From an uncultured Flavobacteriales bacterium (lineage in GTDB: Bacteria > Bacteroidota > Bacteroidia > UBA10329), in NCBI GenBank assembly GCA_937900875.1, contig CALCGD010000068.1, forward strand, positions 1 to 35,251: a DNA stretch of 35,251 nucleotides. Reading direction: 5' to 3'. The notes under the pieces were generated by a model. The model had not been told where the DNA came from and ran no database searches. It worked only from the letters and a program-made list of their open reading frames with translations. Both the position numbers and the translations under genes were made by a program. Below, one piece after another: positions 8,981 to 16,459 of this stretch (position 1 is the first letter of the stretch; each line of letters opens with the position of its first letter).

Positions 8981-9847
8981 ATGGTCAGTTATAATCCAAA
9001 AAGCTGGTTCAGCATCATATTTCAGCTTCATAAGTATGATACGTTTAGGCAGTTACTTCCTACAATTACCGTTTTAGGCATTCTCACTTTAGTTTTTTGC
9101 TATGTAGAAATTGAAATTCTAAATCTTGAATACACGAGCACTATTGCAGTGCATTCACTTATCGGCTTTGTGCTTTCATTACTCTTAGTATTCAGGACAA
9201 ACACTGCGTATGATCGGTGGTGGGAAGGACGTAAGCATTGGGGTGCCATGGTCAACAACACTAGGAATCTGAGCATTAAACTCAGTCAGATTATTCCTAC
9301 AGAGGAAACCGAAAGAAGGCAGCTTTTTCGTGTGCTACTTACTAATTACGTGTTCGCCATGAAGGAGCATTTGCGCGAAGGAGTTCTAGAACAAGAATTG
9401 GAAGAAATAGCTGGTTTTGATAAGAAGGAAGTGATGAGTCGAGATCACGTTCCAAATGCCATTGCACAGCAGATTTATCACCAACTTCTACTTCTGAAAA
9501 AAGATGGTCTGATTAGCGATGAACAGCAGATAACATTGGATAATGAATTCCGTTCGCTGACCGATATCATAGGTGCTTGTGAGCGAATTAAGAAAACACC
9601 CATACCGTATTCCTACAGTGCGTTCATCAAGAAGTTCATATTTATTTATGTGATGAGTTTGCCGTTTGGCGTTGTACGTGATTTCGGCTATTCCACCATT
9701 TTCGTAGTGCTGTTTATCTTTTATGTGCTCGCCAGTTTGGAGTTAATTGCAGAGGAGATAGAAGACCCTTTTGGCCCTGATGCGAATGACCTTCCAACCG
9801 ATGCTTTGTCTGAAACCATCCGAAAGAATTTGAAGGAATTGTATTAA
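8981..9847 (+). CDS. Bestrophin-like (RFP-TM / UPF0187) membrane protein
   Basis: The 288-residue protein belongs to the bestrophin family, whose bacterial members form pentameric ion channels (cation-selective in a studied Klebsiella homologue). The family signature FRTNTAYDRWWEGRKHWG follows the first two membrane helices (about 25-70), and a second hydrophobic pair lies near 210-240 (FIFIYVMSLPFGVVRDFGYS and IFVVLFIFYVLASLELIAEE). IEDPFGPDANDLP near the C-terminus is typical of the family. It is 6 bases after mtgA and ends at a hairpin shared with the convergent dps gene. Which ion it conducts cannot be read from the sequence. Confidence 0.9.
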   Translation: MVSYNPKSWFSIIFQLHKYDTFRQLLPTITVLGILTLVFCYVEIEILNLEYTSTIAVHSLIGFVLSLLLVFRTNTAYDRWWEGRKHWGAMVNNTRNLSIKLSQIIPTEETERRQLFRVLLTNYVFAMKEHLREGVLEQELEEIAGFDKKEVMSRDHVPNAIAQQIYHQLLLLKKDGLISDEQQITLDNEFRSLTDIIGACERIKKTPIPYSYSAFIKKFIFIYVMSLPFGVVRDFGYSTIFVVLFIFYVLASLELIAEEIEDPFGPDANDLPTDALSETIRKNLKELY

Positions 9848-9881
9848 AGAAAAGCCCCATCAACTTAAAGCTGATAGGGCT
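9846..9881 (-). terminator. Terminator of the VOC-dps unit
   Basis: An imperfect hairpin (AGCCCTATCAGCTT / AAGTTGATGGGGCT on the minus strand, two mismatches) followed by TTTTCTTT on the minus strand. The plus strand has no T-run, so it mainly serves the minus strand. Confidence 0.65.
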
Positions 9882-9901
9882 CAACTGAGAGTAAAACCGG
9901 T

Positions 9902-10378
9902 TTAATTTCTGCCGAGATATGCACTTAGCATCCAAACAGTTTTTTCTTGTTCTGTGATGTAATCACTCATTTGAGAATTGGTTCCTTCATCTCCAGCCTC
10001 ACCAGAAACGACAAGAATCTTTCTTTCCATTTCCAATAGCGTTTTTAGATTGGAGAGGGTAGTGGTTACCGTGCTTTCTCCATCTTTTAAATTGGAAGCC
10101 TCTTTAATAGTAGAATGCTCCAAATAGGATGTGAATGTGTGGTGAGGTGTTTCACCTAGTGTAAGAACTCGCTCCGCAATTTCATCCACTTTTAGAACGG
10201 CATCACTATATAATTCTTCAAACTTCACATGCAATTCAAAAAAGCTTGGGCCTTGAATGTTCCAATGAAAACCGCGAAGGTTTTGGTAAAACATCTGATA
10301 GTTGGCCAAAAGCACATTCAACTCTTTGGCTAGTTTGTTTGATTGTTCGGTTTTAAGTCCGATTTGATTCGTTTCCAT
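9902..10378 (-). CDS. dps: Dps-family DNA-binding ferritin
   Basis: Dps proteins form 12-subunit shells that oxidise Fe(II) with hydrogen peroxide, store the iron and protect DNA. The 158-residue protein shows the inter-subunit ferroxidase ligands His38 (GFHWNIQGP), His50 (LHVKFEELY), Asp65 and Glu69 (VDEIAERV); the spacing 12-15-4 equals that of E. coli Dps. The N-terminal tail is short with few Lys, so DNA binding may be weak. It follows a VOC-family gene by 19 bases on the same strand, and both lie divergent from an oxyR-like regulator with an OxyR-type operator in between, consistent with induction by peroxide. Confidence 0.95.
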   Translation of the reverse strand: METNQIGLKTEQSNKLAKELNVLLANYQMFYQNLRGFHWNIQGPSFFELHVKFEELYSDAVLKVDEIAERVLTLGETPHHTFTSYLEHSTIKEASNLKDGESTVTTTLSNLKTLLEMERKILVVSGEAGDEGTNSQMSDYITEQEKTVWMLSAYLGRN

Positions 10379-10397
10379 TTTTTTTTGTCTTTAAAAG

Positions 10398-10817
10398 TTA
10401 GTCAACGTACGAGTTGCGATCTTCTGGTTTGTCGGTCAAATACTGAATGAATTCGTACTCATTTCCATCAGCGTCTAAGTAGTAATCGCGTAATCGGTAT
10501 TTATGTTCAGTAAACGGATAGTTGCTTTGGTATCCTGCTTCGCGAAGCCTTTTGCCAACCGCTCTTACATCGCTCACAACAAATCCCATGTGGTTGAATC
10601 CGTGCTTCAAATAGCTATCACTTCCTTCTACCTCAGCCGTGGTTTCGGTTAATGCTAAGTAAGACTGGTCGGTGCCAATATGCGCCCATCTTCTTTGGTT
10701 GTCAGCGCCTTCTCCTCTTATTTTGAATTCTGGCATAGCGGTTTGAATAAATCGTACGGCCTCCTCCAAATTATTGACTGTAATGTTGTTGTGTTCTAAA
10801 TATGATTGAGTGTTCAT
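10398..10817 (-). CDS. VOC (glyoxalase/bleomycin resistance) superfamily protein
   Basis: The 139-residue protein has two beta-alpha-beta-beta-beta modules of the vicinal oxygen chelate fold. Candidate metal ligands are His9 in YLEHNNITV, a His in LKHGFNHMGFVV, and Glu in the last strand (GNEYEFIQYLTD). The family includes glyoxalases, dioxygenases and antibiotic-binding proteins; the substrate cannot be deduced. It is the first gene of a two-gene unit with dps and is probably expressed with it, which suggests a role in handling products of oxidative damage. That role is inference. Start is the ATG at 10817. Confidence 0.85.
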   Translation of the reverse strand: MNTQSYLEHNNITVNNLEEAVRFIQTAMPEFKIRGEGADNQRRWAHIGTDQSYLALTETTAEVEGSDSYLKHGFNHMGFVVSDVRAVGKRLREAGYQSNYPFTEHKYRLRDYYLDADGNEYEFIQYLTDKPEDRNSYVD

Positions 10818-10864
10818 CTGTATAGATTTTGGTTAATAATTTTTGCTGAAACAAAGGTGTCCCT

Positions 10865-10872
10865 CAAACCTA
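10865..10872 (-). promoter_or_regulatory. -7 element of the VOC-dps promoter
   Basis: On the minus strand this is TAGGTTTG, a perfect TAnnTTTG. Transcription would start near 10858. No good -33 TTTG is present at the usual distance; instead the OxyR-like half-sites lie there, as expected for an activator-dependent promoter. Confidence 0.5.
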
Positions 10873-10886
10873 TATCAGTCAAATCA

Positions 10887-10918
10887 ATAGTTTCTATATT
10901 CGTATAGATAATAACTAT
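10887..10918. promoter_or_regulatory. Putative OxyR operator
   Basis: ATAG-N7-CTAT at 10904-10918 matches the OxyR half-operator consensus exactly. A further CTAT lies at 10894-10897, 10 bases from the ATAG at 10904, and another ATAG at 10887-10890. Three of the four half-sites of a full OxyR tetramer site are thus at near-correct spacing. The site is about 45-50 bases upstream of the predicted VOC-dps start and directly upstream of the oxyR start codon, fitting activation of dps and autoregulation of oxyR. Confidence 0.55.
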
Positions 10919-10921
10919 TAA

Positions 10922-11851
10922 ATGACATTACAGCAACTTGAATACGTCCGTGCATTGGACATTGAACGCAACTTTGTTCGTGCCGCAGAAAGATGTTTTG
11001 TTACCCAGCCATCTCTGACTATGCAGGTCCAAAAGTTGGAAGACCAGTTGGGCATCAAAATCTTCGACCGTTCTAAAAAACCACTTATTCCAACTCCTTT
11101 AGGCGAAAAACTCGTTGCTCAAGCATATACCATTCTTCGCGAAGCCGAACGTTTTAAAGAGATTGTAAAAGAACAAGAAGGCAAACTTTCTGGCGAGTTG
11201 AAAATTGGCATTATTCCAACTTTGGCACCTTATTTATTACCGCTTTTTGTTCCGAAATTTGAGTCAGATTTTCCTGATATCCGCTTAATTGTTCAAGAAC
11301 TTCAAACCAATGTAATGGTGGAAAAACTCAGGAAAGACGAGCTTAACCTTGGCATTCTGGTTACGCCTCTAGAGGAAAAAGGCATTCATGAATATCCACT
11401 TTTTAATGAGCCAATGGTGGGCTATGTAGGAGAAAGCCATCGACTTTCGTTTAAGAACAAAATTGATGTTGCCGACCTCGACCTTGATGACATCTGGTTA
11501 CTTTCTGAAGGTCACTGCATGCGTGGACAGGTCCTCAACATCTGCAAAGCTCACCAAACTAATAATGAAAGCAATTTTGTATTCGAAAGTGGATCTTTAG
11601 AAACCTTAGAACGTTTGGTGGAAAAGCATCGGGGAATGACAGTTCTTCCTTTCCTGGCCACCTTGAATCTCGACACGAAACAAAGAAAATTGTTGCGTGA
11701 GTTCAATGGTATTCCTCCTGTTAGAGAGGTTAGTCTAGTTACCAATCGTATTCACATCAAAACGGCAATGATTGAAGCACTTAAGTCCGTTATTCTTGCT
11801 TCAATCCCTCAAAATTTGTTAAATCTAGAAGGCAGTATAATAGCACTCTAA
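10922..11851 (+). CDS. oxyR: OxyR-like peroxide-sensing LysR-family regulator
   Basis: The 309-residue protein has the LysR winged helix at the N-terminus (LQQLEYVRALDIERNFVRAA, PSLTMQVQKLEDQLG) and a periplasmic-binding-like effector domain. The redox pair is visible: Cys199 in SEGHCMRGQ and Cys208 in LNICKAH, the same residue numbers and 9-residue spacing as the E. coli OxyR disulfide switch. Oxidation by hydrogen peroxide would form the disulfide and activate target genes. It is divergent from the VOC-dps unit and shares a 104-base control region with ATAG/CTAT half-sites. Little room is left between the operator and the ATG, so its mRNA leader must be very short. Confidence 0.93.
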   Translation: MTLQQLEYVRALDIERNFVRAAERCFVTQPSLTMQVQKLEDQLGIKIFDRSKKPLIPTPLGEKLVAQAYTILREAERFKEIVKEQEGKLSGELKIGIIPTLAPYLLPLFVPKFESDFPDIRLIVQELQTNVMVEKLRKDELNLGILVTPLEEKGIHEYPLFNEPMVGYVGESHRLSFKNKIDVADLDLDDIWLLSEGHCMRGQVLNICKAHQTNNESNFVFESGSLETLERLVEKHRGMTVLPFLATLNLDTKQRKLLREFNGIPPVREVSLVTNRIHIKTAMIEALKSVILASIPQNLLNLEGSIIAL

Positions 11852-11870
11852 AATGGAGGTTAGTAACTAA

Positions 11871-11905
11871 TGCTGAGTTGGTCATTCTGTGACATATGCT
11901 CAGCA
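11871..11905. repeat. Nested inverted repeat upstream of the desaturase gene
   Basis: TGCTGAG (11871-11877) pairs with CTCAGCA (11899-11905), and inside it GTCA (11881-11884) pairs with TGAC (11890-11893). It covers the place where the -33 element of the desaturase promoter should be, so it could be a repressor operator. No T-run follows, so it is not a terminator of oxyR. Confidence 0.45.
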
Positions 11906-11914
11906 ATAAACAGC

Positions 11915-11922
11915 GACCTTTG
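11915..11922 (+). promoter_or_regulatory. Possible -7 element of the desaturase gene
   Basis: GACCTTTG differs from TAnnTTTG only in the first base and lies 26 bases before the start codon. A -33 TTTG is not seen. Confidence 0.3.
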
Positions 11923-11948
11923 GGCACCCACATTACTAAAATAGCCAA

Positions 11949-13079
11949 ATGGCTCAAGAACTTATTCAGCGAGTAAAATTTCCACCTCGAGAGGCTGGCG
12001 AAAGCTTTTCCAAAACCTTGAATAGCCGAGTAAATGCATATTTCAAGGAAAATGGTATTTCCAAGTTTGCTGATGGAAGAATGTATTTGAAGTCTTTCAT
12101 TATTCTTTCCGCCTATATCGTTCCGTTTGCACTCATGTTAACAGGCATCATTACATCAACGCCTGCAATTATTGCATCGTGGATGTTGATGGGAGTTGCA
12201 ACCTCTGGCATTGGAATGTCTGTAATGCACGATGCAAATCATGGGTCATATTCTGAAAGTAAATTTGTGAATAAGGCAATGGGCTACTTGGTGAATTTAG
12301 TTGGTGGAAGTGCTGAAAACTGGAAAATTCAGCACAACATTTTACATCATACATATACTAATATTGATGGGCTGGATGCGGATACAGTAACGTTTCCGAT
12401 GCTACGGTTTTCGCCTTTCGCTAAGAGAAGAGCGGTCCATAAATTCCAGCATATTTACGGTTGGTTTTTCTACGGATTAATGACCGTTAGTTGGGTTTTC
12501 ATGAAAGACTTTAAGCAATTAGTGGATTATAAGAATTCTGGAATGACCACCAACTACGATACTGGATTTGGTCAAATCATTCTGCGAATAATCTTGTTCA
12601 AAGCAGCTTATTTGTTTGTCACGCTTGCCTTGCCTATTTACCTGCTGCCGCTTCCTTGGTATGGAACGCTAGGATGCTTTTTCTTGATGCATTTCATTGG
12701 AGGGTTAATTCTAGGAATGGTGTTTCAGGCTGCACATATTATGGAAGTATGCGAGTTTACTCAGCCAGACGATAAAGGCGTTATGAGAGATTCATGGGCT
12801 ATTCATCAGCTTAAAACAACCACAGATTTCGCCCCTAATAATAAACTAGTTACTTGGTTTGTTGGCGGGCTGAATTTTCAAGTGGTGCACCATTTATTCC
12901 CTAAGGTGAGCCATGTTCACTACCCCGCTTTGTCTCCAATTGTGGCACAAACGGCAAAGGAGTTTAACCTTCCTTACCATTGCATTCCAACGTTTGCTGA
13001 GGCAGTACTGGGCCATGGAAAAATGCTTCGCGCACTTGGCAGAGAGGACGTTCCTTCGTCTATGGTTGTTCATATGTGA
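11949..13079 (+). CDS. Membrane fatty acid (acyl-CoA/acyl-lipid) desaturase
   Basis: A 376-residue integral membrane di-iron desaturase. The three His boxes are present: HDANHG starting at His94, HNILHH starting at His129, and QVVHHLFP with His314/His315. Four or more hydrophobic helices lie around them (about 48-90, 155-175, 205-255). The third box begins with Gln, as in front-end (delta-5/delta-6-type) and related desaturases, but no cytochrome b5 domain is fused, so the electron donor is separate. The exact double-bond position cannot be inferred. The gene lies alone between oxyR and hemE; it probably tunes membrane fluidity, an inference from the family. Confidence 0.93.
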   Translation: MAQELIQRVKFPPREAGESFSKTLNSRVNAYFKENGISKFADGRMYLKSFIILSAYIVPFALMLTGIITSTPAIIASWMLMGVATSGIGMSVMHDANHGSYSESKFVNKAMGYLVNLVGGSAENWKIQHNILHHTYTNIDGLDADTVTFPMLRFSPFAKRRAVHKFQHIYGWFFYGLMTVSWVFMKDFKQLVDYKNSGMTTNYDTGFGQIILRIILFKAAYLFVTLALPIYLLPLPWYGTLGCFFLMHFIGGLILGMVFQAAHIMEVCEFTQPDDKGVMRDSWAIHQLKTTTDFAPNNKLVTWFVGGLNFQVVHHLFPKVSHVHYPALSPIVAQTAKEFNLPYHCIPTFAEAVLGHGKMLRALGREDVPSSMVVHM

Positions 13080-13099
13080 GAATTTCTGTTTTTGAAGTT

Positions 13100-13127
13100 T
13101 TGATTTAGCTCCGCTCAACTACCTTTG
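13100..13127 (+). promoter_or_regulatory. Bacteroidota-type promoter of hemE
   Basis: TTG at 13100-13102, a 17-base spacer, then a perfect TACCTTTG at 13120-13127. The start codon begins only 5 bases after the last G, so the mRNA is predicted to be leaderless or to start within the first codon. Confidence 0.65.
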
Positions 13128-13131
13128 CGCC

Positions 13132-14157
13132 ATGCTTAAAAATGACCTTTTACTGCGCGCTGCGCGAGGAGAAAAAGTTGAAAGAACTCCAGTTTGGCTT
13201 ATGCGCCAAGCTGGTAGAATTCTTCCAGAATACAGAGAAGTACGTTCTAAAATGGGTGGCTTCAAAGAGTTGGTCGAAACCCCCGAATTTGCTTGTGAGG
13301 TTACCATTCAGCCTGTGGATCATTTAGGCGTTGATGCGGCCATTATCTTTTCAGACATACTTGTAATCCCGGAAGCAATGGGTTTGCCATATCAAATGAT
13401 TGAGAAGCAAGGTCCGTGGTTTGAGAATACCATCAAATCTGCGGCTGATGTGGATAAAATGGTTGTAGCAGAAGCAGAAGGTGTTAGGTATACAATTGAT
13501 GCCATTGCAATGACCAAAAAGGAACTGAACGGAAGAGTACCGTTGATTGGTTTTGCTGGCGCACCTTGGACCATTTTTTCCTACATGATAGAAGGAAGCG
13601 GTTCGAAGACTTTCTCAAAAGCAAAGAAATTCCTTTATACAGAGCCAGTTTTAGCACATAAATTACTTGAGAAAATTACGCTTAGCACCATCAATTATTT
13701 GAAAGGTCAGATTGAAGCAGGCGCAGATATCGTTCAAATATTTGATAGTTGGGCAGGCATTCTTAGCGCAGAGCAATACAAGGAATTTGCCCTGCCTTAC
13801 ATAGCCAGAATTTGCGATGCTATTGATGAAGTTCCGGTTACGGTTTTTGCAAAAGGAGCCTATTTTGTGAGAAAAGAATTAGGCGAGTTGAACTGCCAAA
13901 CAATCGGGCTAGATTGGAACATGGACATTGCTGAAACAAGAATGCTAGTTGGTCCAAATAAAACCCTTCAAGGAAACCTTGACCCATGTGTTCTTTATTC
14001 TGACGATGAAGAGATTGTCAGTAAAACCAGAGAGATGCTTCAAGCATTCGGTCCACATAGGCATATCGCAAACCTCGGTCATGGAGTTTATCCAGATATC
14101 GACCCAAGAAAAGTAAAGTTGATGGTTGATACAGTAAAAGACTTCCGCTTTAGCTAG
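13132..14157 (+). CDS. hemE: Uroporphyrinogen decarboxylase
   Basis: Removes four carboxyl groups from uroporphyrinogen III to give coproporphyrinogen III in heme synthesis. The 341-residue length is usual. The N-terminal signature [16 protein letters not shown], the [14 protein letters not shown] segment with the catalytic Asp, and the family signature [16 protein letters not shown] are intact, as is the C-terminal NLGHGVYPD. Other heme genes are not in the window. The promoter abuts the start codon. The last 8 bases overlap the end of the convergent glycosyltransferase gene, and no terminator is visible between them. Confidence 0.97.
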   Translation: MLKNDLLLRAARGEKVERTPVWLMRQAGRILPEYREVRSKMGGFKELVETPEFACEVTIQPVDHLGVDAAIIFSDILVIPEAMGLPYQMIEKQGPWFENTIKSAADVDKMVVAEAEGVRYTIDAIAMTKKELNGRVPLIGFAGAPWTIFSYMIEGSGSKTFSKAKKFLYTEPVLAHKLLEKITLSTINYLKGQIEAGADIVQIFDSWAGILSAEQYKEFALPYIARICDAIDEVPVTVFAKGAYFVRKELGELNCQTIGLDWNMDIAETRMLVGPNKTLQGNLDPCVLYSDDEEIVSKTREMLQAFGPHRHIANLGHGVYPDIDPRKVKLMVDTVKDFRFS

Positions 14158-15181
14158 CAAATAGCTTTTCTAATGTTTTTCTGAATTCTGCAGGGTCCAA
14201 TTCAAACGATTGGTCTGCTTCTGCAACGCCTCCAAGCAGCATATTCCAATTGATTCCAAGGGCAGCACATAACCAATAATACTGGGTGCCAATTCTGTTG
14301 TTAGAACAGAGTTCCAAAACCTTTGTGTGCTCATAATTGCAGAACATTACATTGGCTAAGCCAGCACCGTGAATTCCAATAATGTGAGTGGCGCCATTAA
14401 ACACCTCAGCTTGTTCTCTCATATTCAGTTTTCCGGGGTCAAATTCTTCAATCTGGAACTCGTTTAGTATCGGCTTAATTACGGCCAAGTTTGAGATTCG
14501 CCTAGTACCGGTTCTGTTGACAAAGAGCGCTTTTTTTTTGCCAATCGGCTTGTTGTTTTGGACGAAGAGCTGCTTTGTCTTTACCCAATACTCCTTTTTA
14601 TAAGGCAACGGACGGGCAACATAAAGTTCCTTAATTAGCATCGGTTCTTCGATGGGCATCCAATTGTACTTGCGCAGGTCGGTTTCCTTAATTAGGAATT
14701 GAACGAACGGTTTGTTAAACACCTGTTTCCCAATCAGTAGTGGATAATCTATTGAAATGTGCTCTTCAAATAAATAAATCTTGTGCAGCACATCGGAAAG
14801 AAAATGAAAGTAGTTGATGCCCATACTGCCATCAATAACAATGGCTTTGTCCAACTTTTGGCAACTGCTAAATAATTTAGCCTTGAGTGTTGGAAGGGGA
14901 GACGGAAGATTGTTTCTGGTTCTAATACTCACTCCATTAATCGTTCTCAACCCCTCAATAACGTATGCGTATTGCGGTTCTACCAAACCATTTTCAACCT
15001 TTATTGCTATCTCGTTGTGGTCCCATTTTTTGTTGTGATAACCAACCGCCTCATTTACTCTAAGGTCTTCAAAATTGAGTGGATGATTTACAAACGGTTT
15101 GTATGATTCGCGATAAATGACACCGCGATTGGAGTCGTCTATTTTCCAGAAGAATGATTTGATGCGATTATTGAGACTCAT
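14150..15181 (-). CDS. GT61-type (DUF563) glycosyltransferase
   Basis: The 343-residue protein carries the DUF563/glycosyltransferase family 61 signature in its C-terminal half: [13 protein letters not shown], then [20 protein letters not shown] and [14 protein letters not shown], and [19 protein letters not shown] in the middle. No signal peptide or membrane helix is evident, so it probably works in the cytoplasm. Related bacterial enzymes act in capsule or lipopolysaccharide O-antigen synthesis, but there is no polysaccharide cluster around this gene, so donor and acceptor are unknown. It converges on hemE with an 8-base overlap. Confidence 0.85.
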   Translation of the reverse strand: MSLNNRIKSFFWKIDDSNRGVIYRESYKPFVNHPLNFEDLRVNEAVGYHNKKWDHNEIAIKVENGLVEPQYAYVIEGLRTINGVSIRTRNNLPSPLPTLKAKLFSSCQKLDKAIVIDGSMGINYFHFLSDVLHKIYLFEEHISIDYPLLIGKQVFNKPFVQFLIKETDLRKYNWMPIEEPMLIKELYVARPLPYKKEYWVKTKQLFVQNNKPIGKKKALFVNRTGTRRISNLAVIKPILNEFQIEEFDPGKLNMREQAEVFNGATHIIGIHGAGLANVMFCNYEHTKVLELCSNNRIGTQYYWLCAALGINWNMLLGGVAEADQSFELDPAEFRKTLEKLFAS

Positions 15182-15287
15182 GCAGCTGTTTCCGTTTCAA
15201 AGAAAGCACAAACAAAAGCATTTTCGTGTTTTGAAAACTCTTTCTTTCAGATTGGTAAGTGTTACGTATTGCTGAGTAAATTCGATT

Positions 15288-16448
15288 ATGCCTTTTTCAT
15301 CAATCATTCAAATTTTGGTGATGCTGGGTTTCCCAATTCTGGTTATCGAGATTGTGAAACGCAACAAACTGGCAGGTATGGTTGGTCCTGTAATCTTATG
15401 CTATGCGGTTGGTTTAGTAGTTGGAAACCTGCCAAACTCTCCGGTGAACATGAAATTGAGTCAAGATGTAGCTGAAGGCTGCGTACCGTTGGCCATTTCG
15501 TTGATGTTGCTTTCAACTCGTTTTATGGCATGGCTCAAGTATGCGAAGCGCACAGCGCTGTCTTTTGGATTGGCCGTTATCGCTGTACTTGTTGCCTCAT
15601 TTTCAGTTTCGGCATTTTTTCATTTACAAGAAATGGGTGTTGAAGACGTTTGGAAACTATCTGGAATGATGGTTGGCGTATATACCGGAGGAACTCCGAA
15701 TCTTGCTGCAATCGGTACTGGGTTAGGAATATCGAATGAAACATTCATTATTCTAAATGCTTGCGATTTAATGTTGAGTGCCATGTATTTAGTTCTACTT
15801 CTGTCGGTTGCTCAAAAAGTGGCGCTCAAATTCCTACCGTCTTTTGTGCCGATGGAAAAGCACGATCGGGACGAAACGTTTCATTATCAGCGTTATCAGC
15901 AAATGGCGTCTAAAACCAAGGTTGGAGTTTCGTTATTAATGGCGTTTGGTATTTCAGCAGCTATTGTTGGGGCAAGTGTTGGATTCTCCATGTTAATTGA
16001 TGGGAAAATCACTGCTCCATCCGTAATTCTTGCAGTCACTACATTAAGCATCGGAGCTTCCTTCATTAAGTTTGTTCGGTTTCTGCCACGCACCTACGAG
16101 TTTGGAGAATACTTCTTGTTGGTGTTTTGCATGGGAATTGGCTCCATATCCAACTTCGCTGAAATGATTCAGGCCAGTCCGCAAGTGCTGTTGTATGTTA
16201 CGTGCGTTTTTGTTGGTACGCTTTGCATTCACTTTCTTCTTTCATGGATTTTCCGAGTTGATGCTGATACAATGCTTATTACCTCGGTAGCAGGAATTTT
16301 TGGACCAGCCTTTATAGGCCCAGTAGCTAGCGTTTTAAAGAATAAAGATATTGTGGTTAGCGGCCTAACAACTGGGCTTGTTGGTTACGCAATTGCCAAT
16401 TATTTAGGATTGGGAATGGCGCATTTCTTCCACGTGGTGTTTCCGTAA
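15288..16448 (+). CDS. DUF819 family multi-pass membrane protein
   Basis: The 386-residue protein is hydrophobic throughout, with about ten membrane helices and a short charged loop near residues 187-205. The motif MMVGVYTGGTPNLAAIGTGL, followed by ILNACDLMLSAMYLVL, marks the DUF819 (YjcL-like) family, which looks like a secondary transporter but has no firmly established substrate. LhgO starts 11 bases after its stop, so the two are almost certainly co-transcribed. This raises the possibility that the protein moves a dicarboxylate or hydroxy acid related to 2-hydroxyglutarate; this is a guess from context only. Confidence 0.85.
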   Translation: MPFSSIIQILVMLGFPILVIEIVKRNKLAGMVGPVILCYAVGLVVGNLPNSPVNMKLSQDVAEGCVPLAISLMLLSTRFMAWLKYAKRTALSFGLAVIAVLVASFSVSAFFHLQEMGVEDVWKLSGMMVGVYTGGTPNLAAIGTGLGISNETFIILNACDLMLSAMYLVLLLSVAQKVALKFLPSFVPMEKHDRDETFHYQRYQQMASKTKVGVSLLMAFGISAAIVGASVGFSMLIDGKITAPSVILAVTTLSIGASFIKFVRFLPRTYEFGEYFLLVFCMGIGSISNFAEMIQASPQVLLYVTCVFVGTLCIHFLLSWIFRVDADTMLITSVAGIFGPAFIGPVASVLKNKDIVVSGLTTGLVGYAIANYLGLGMAHFFHVVFP

Positions 16449-16459
16449 ATTCGCGCCCG

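Noticed and set aside
15277-15284. TTG-N22-TAAATTCG as promoter of the DUF819 gene
   Set aside because: The predicted transcription start would fall after the ATG at 15288; kept out of the feature list.
16429-16437. CACGTG-centred palindrome as parS
   Set aside because: It reads CCACGTGG within the DUF819 coding end and lacks the GTTTC/GAAAC flanks of parS; other CACGTG sites (e.g. near 17588) also fail. No parS was found by eye.
16447-16454. TAAATTCG before lhgO as a separate promoter
   Set aside because: It overlaps the stop codon of the upstream gene, lacks a -33 element and would put the start of transcription inside lhgO; co-transcription with the DUF819 gene is simpler.
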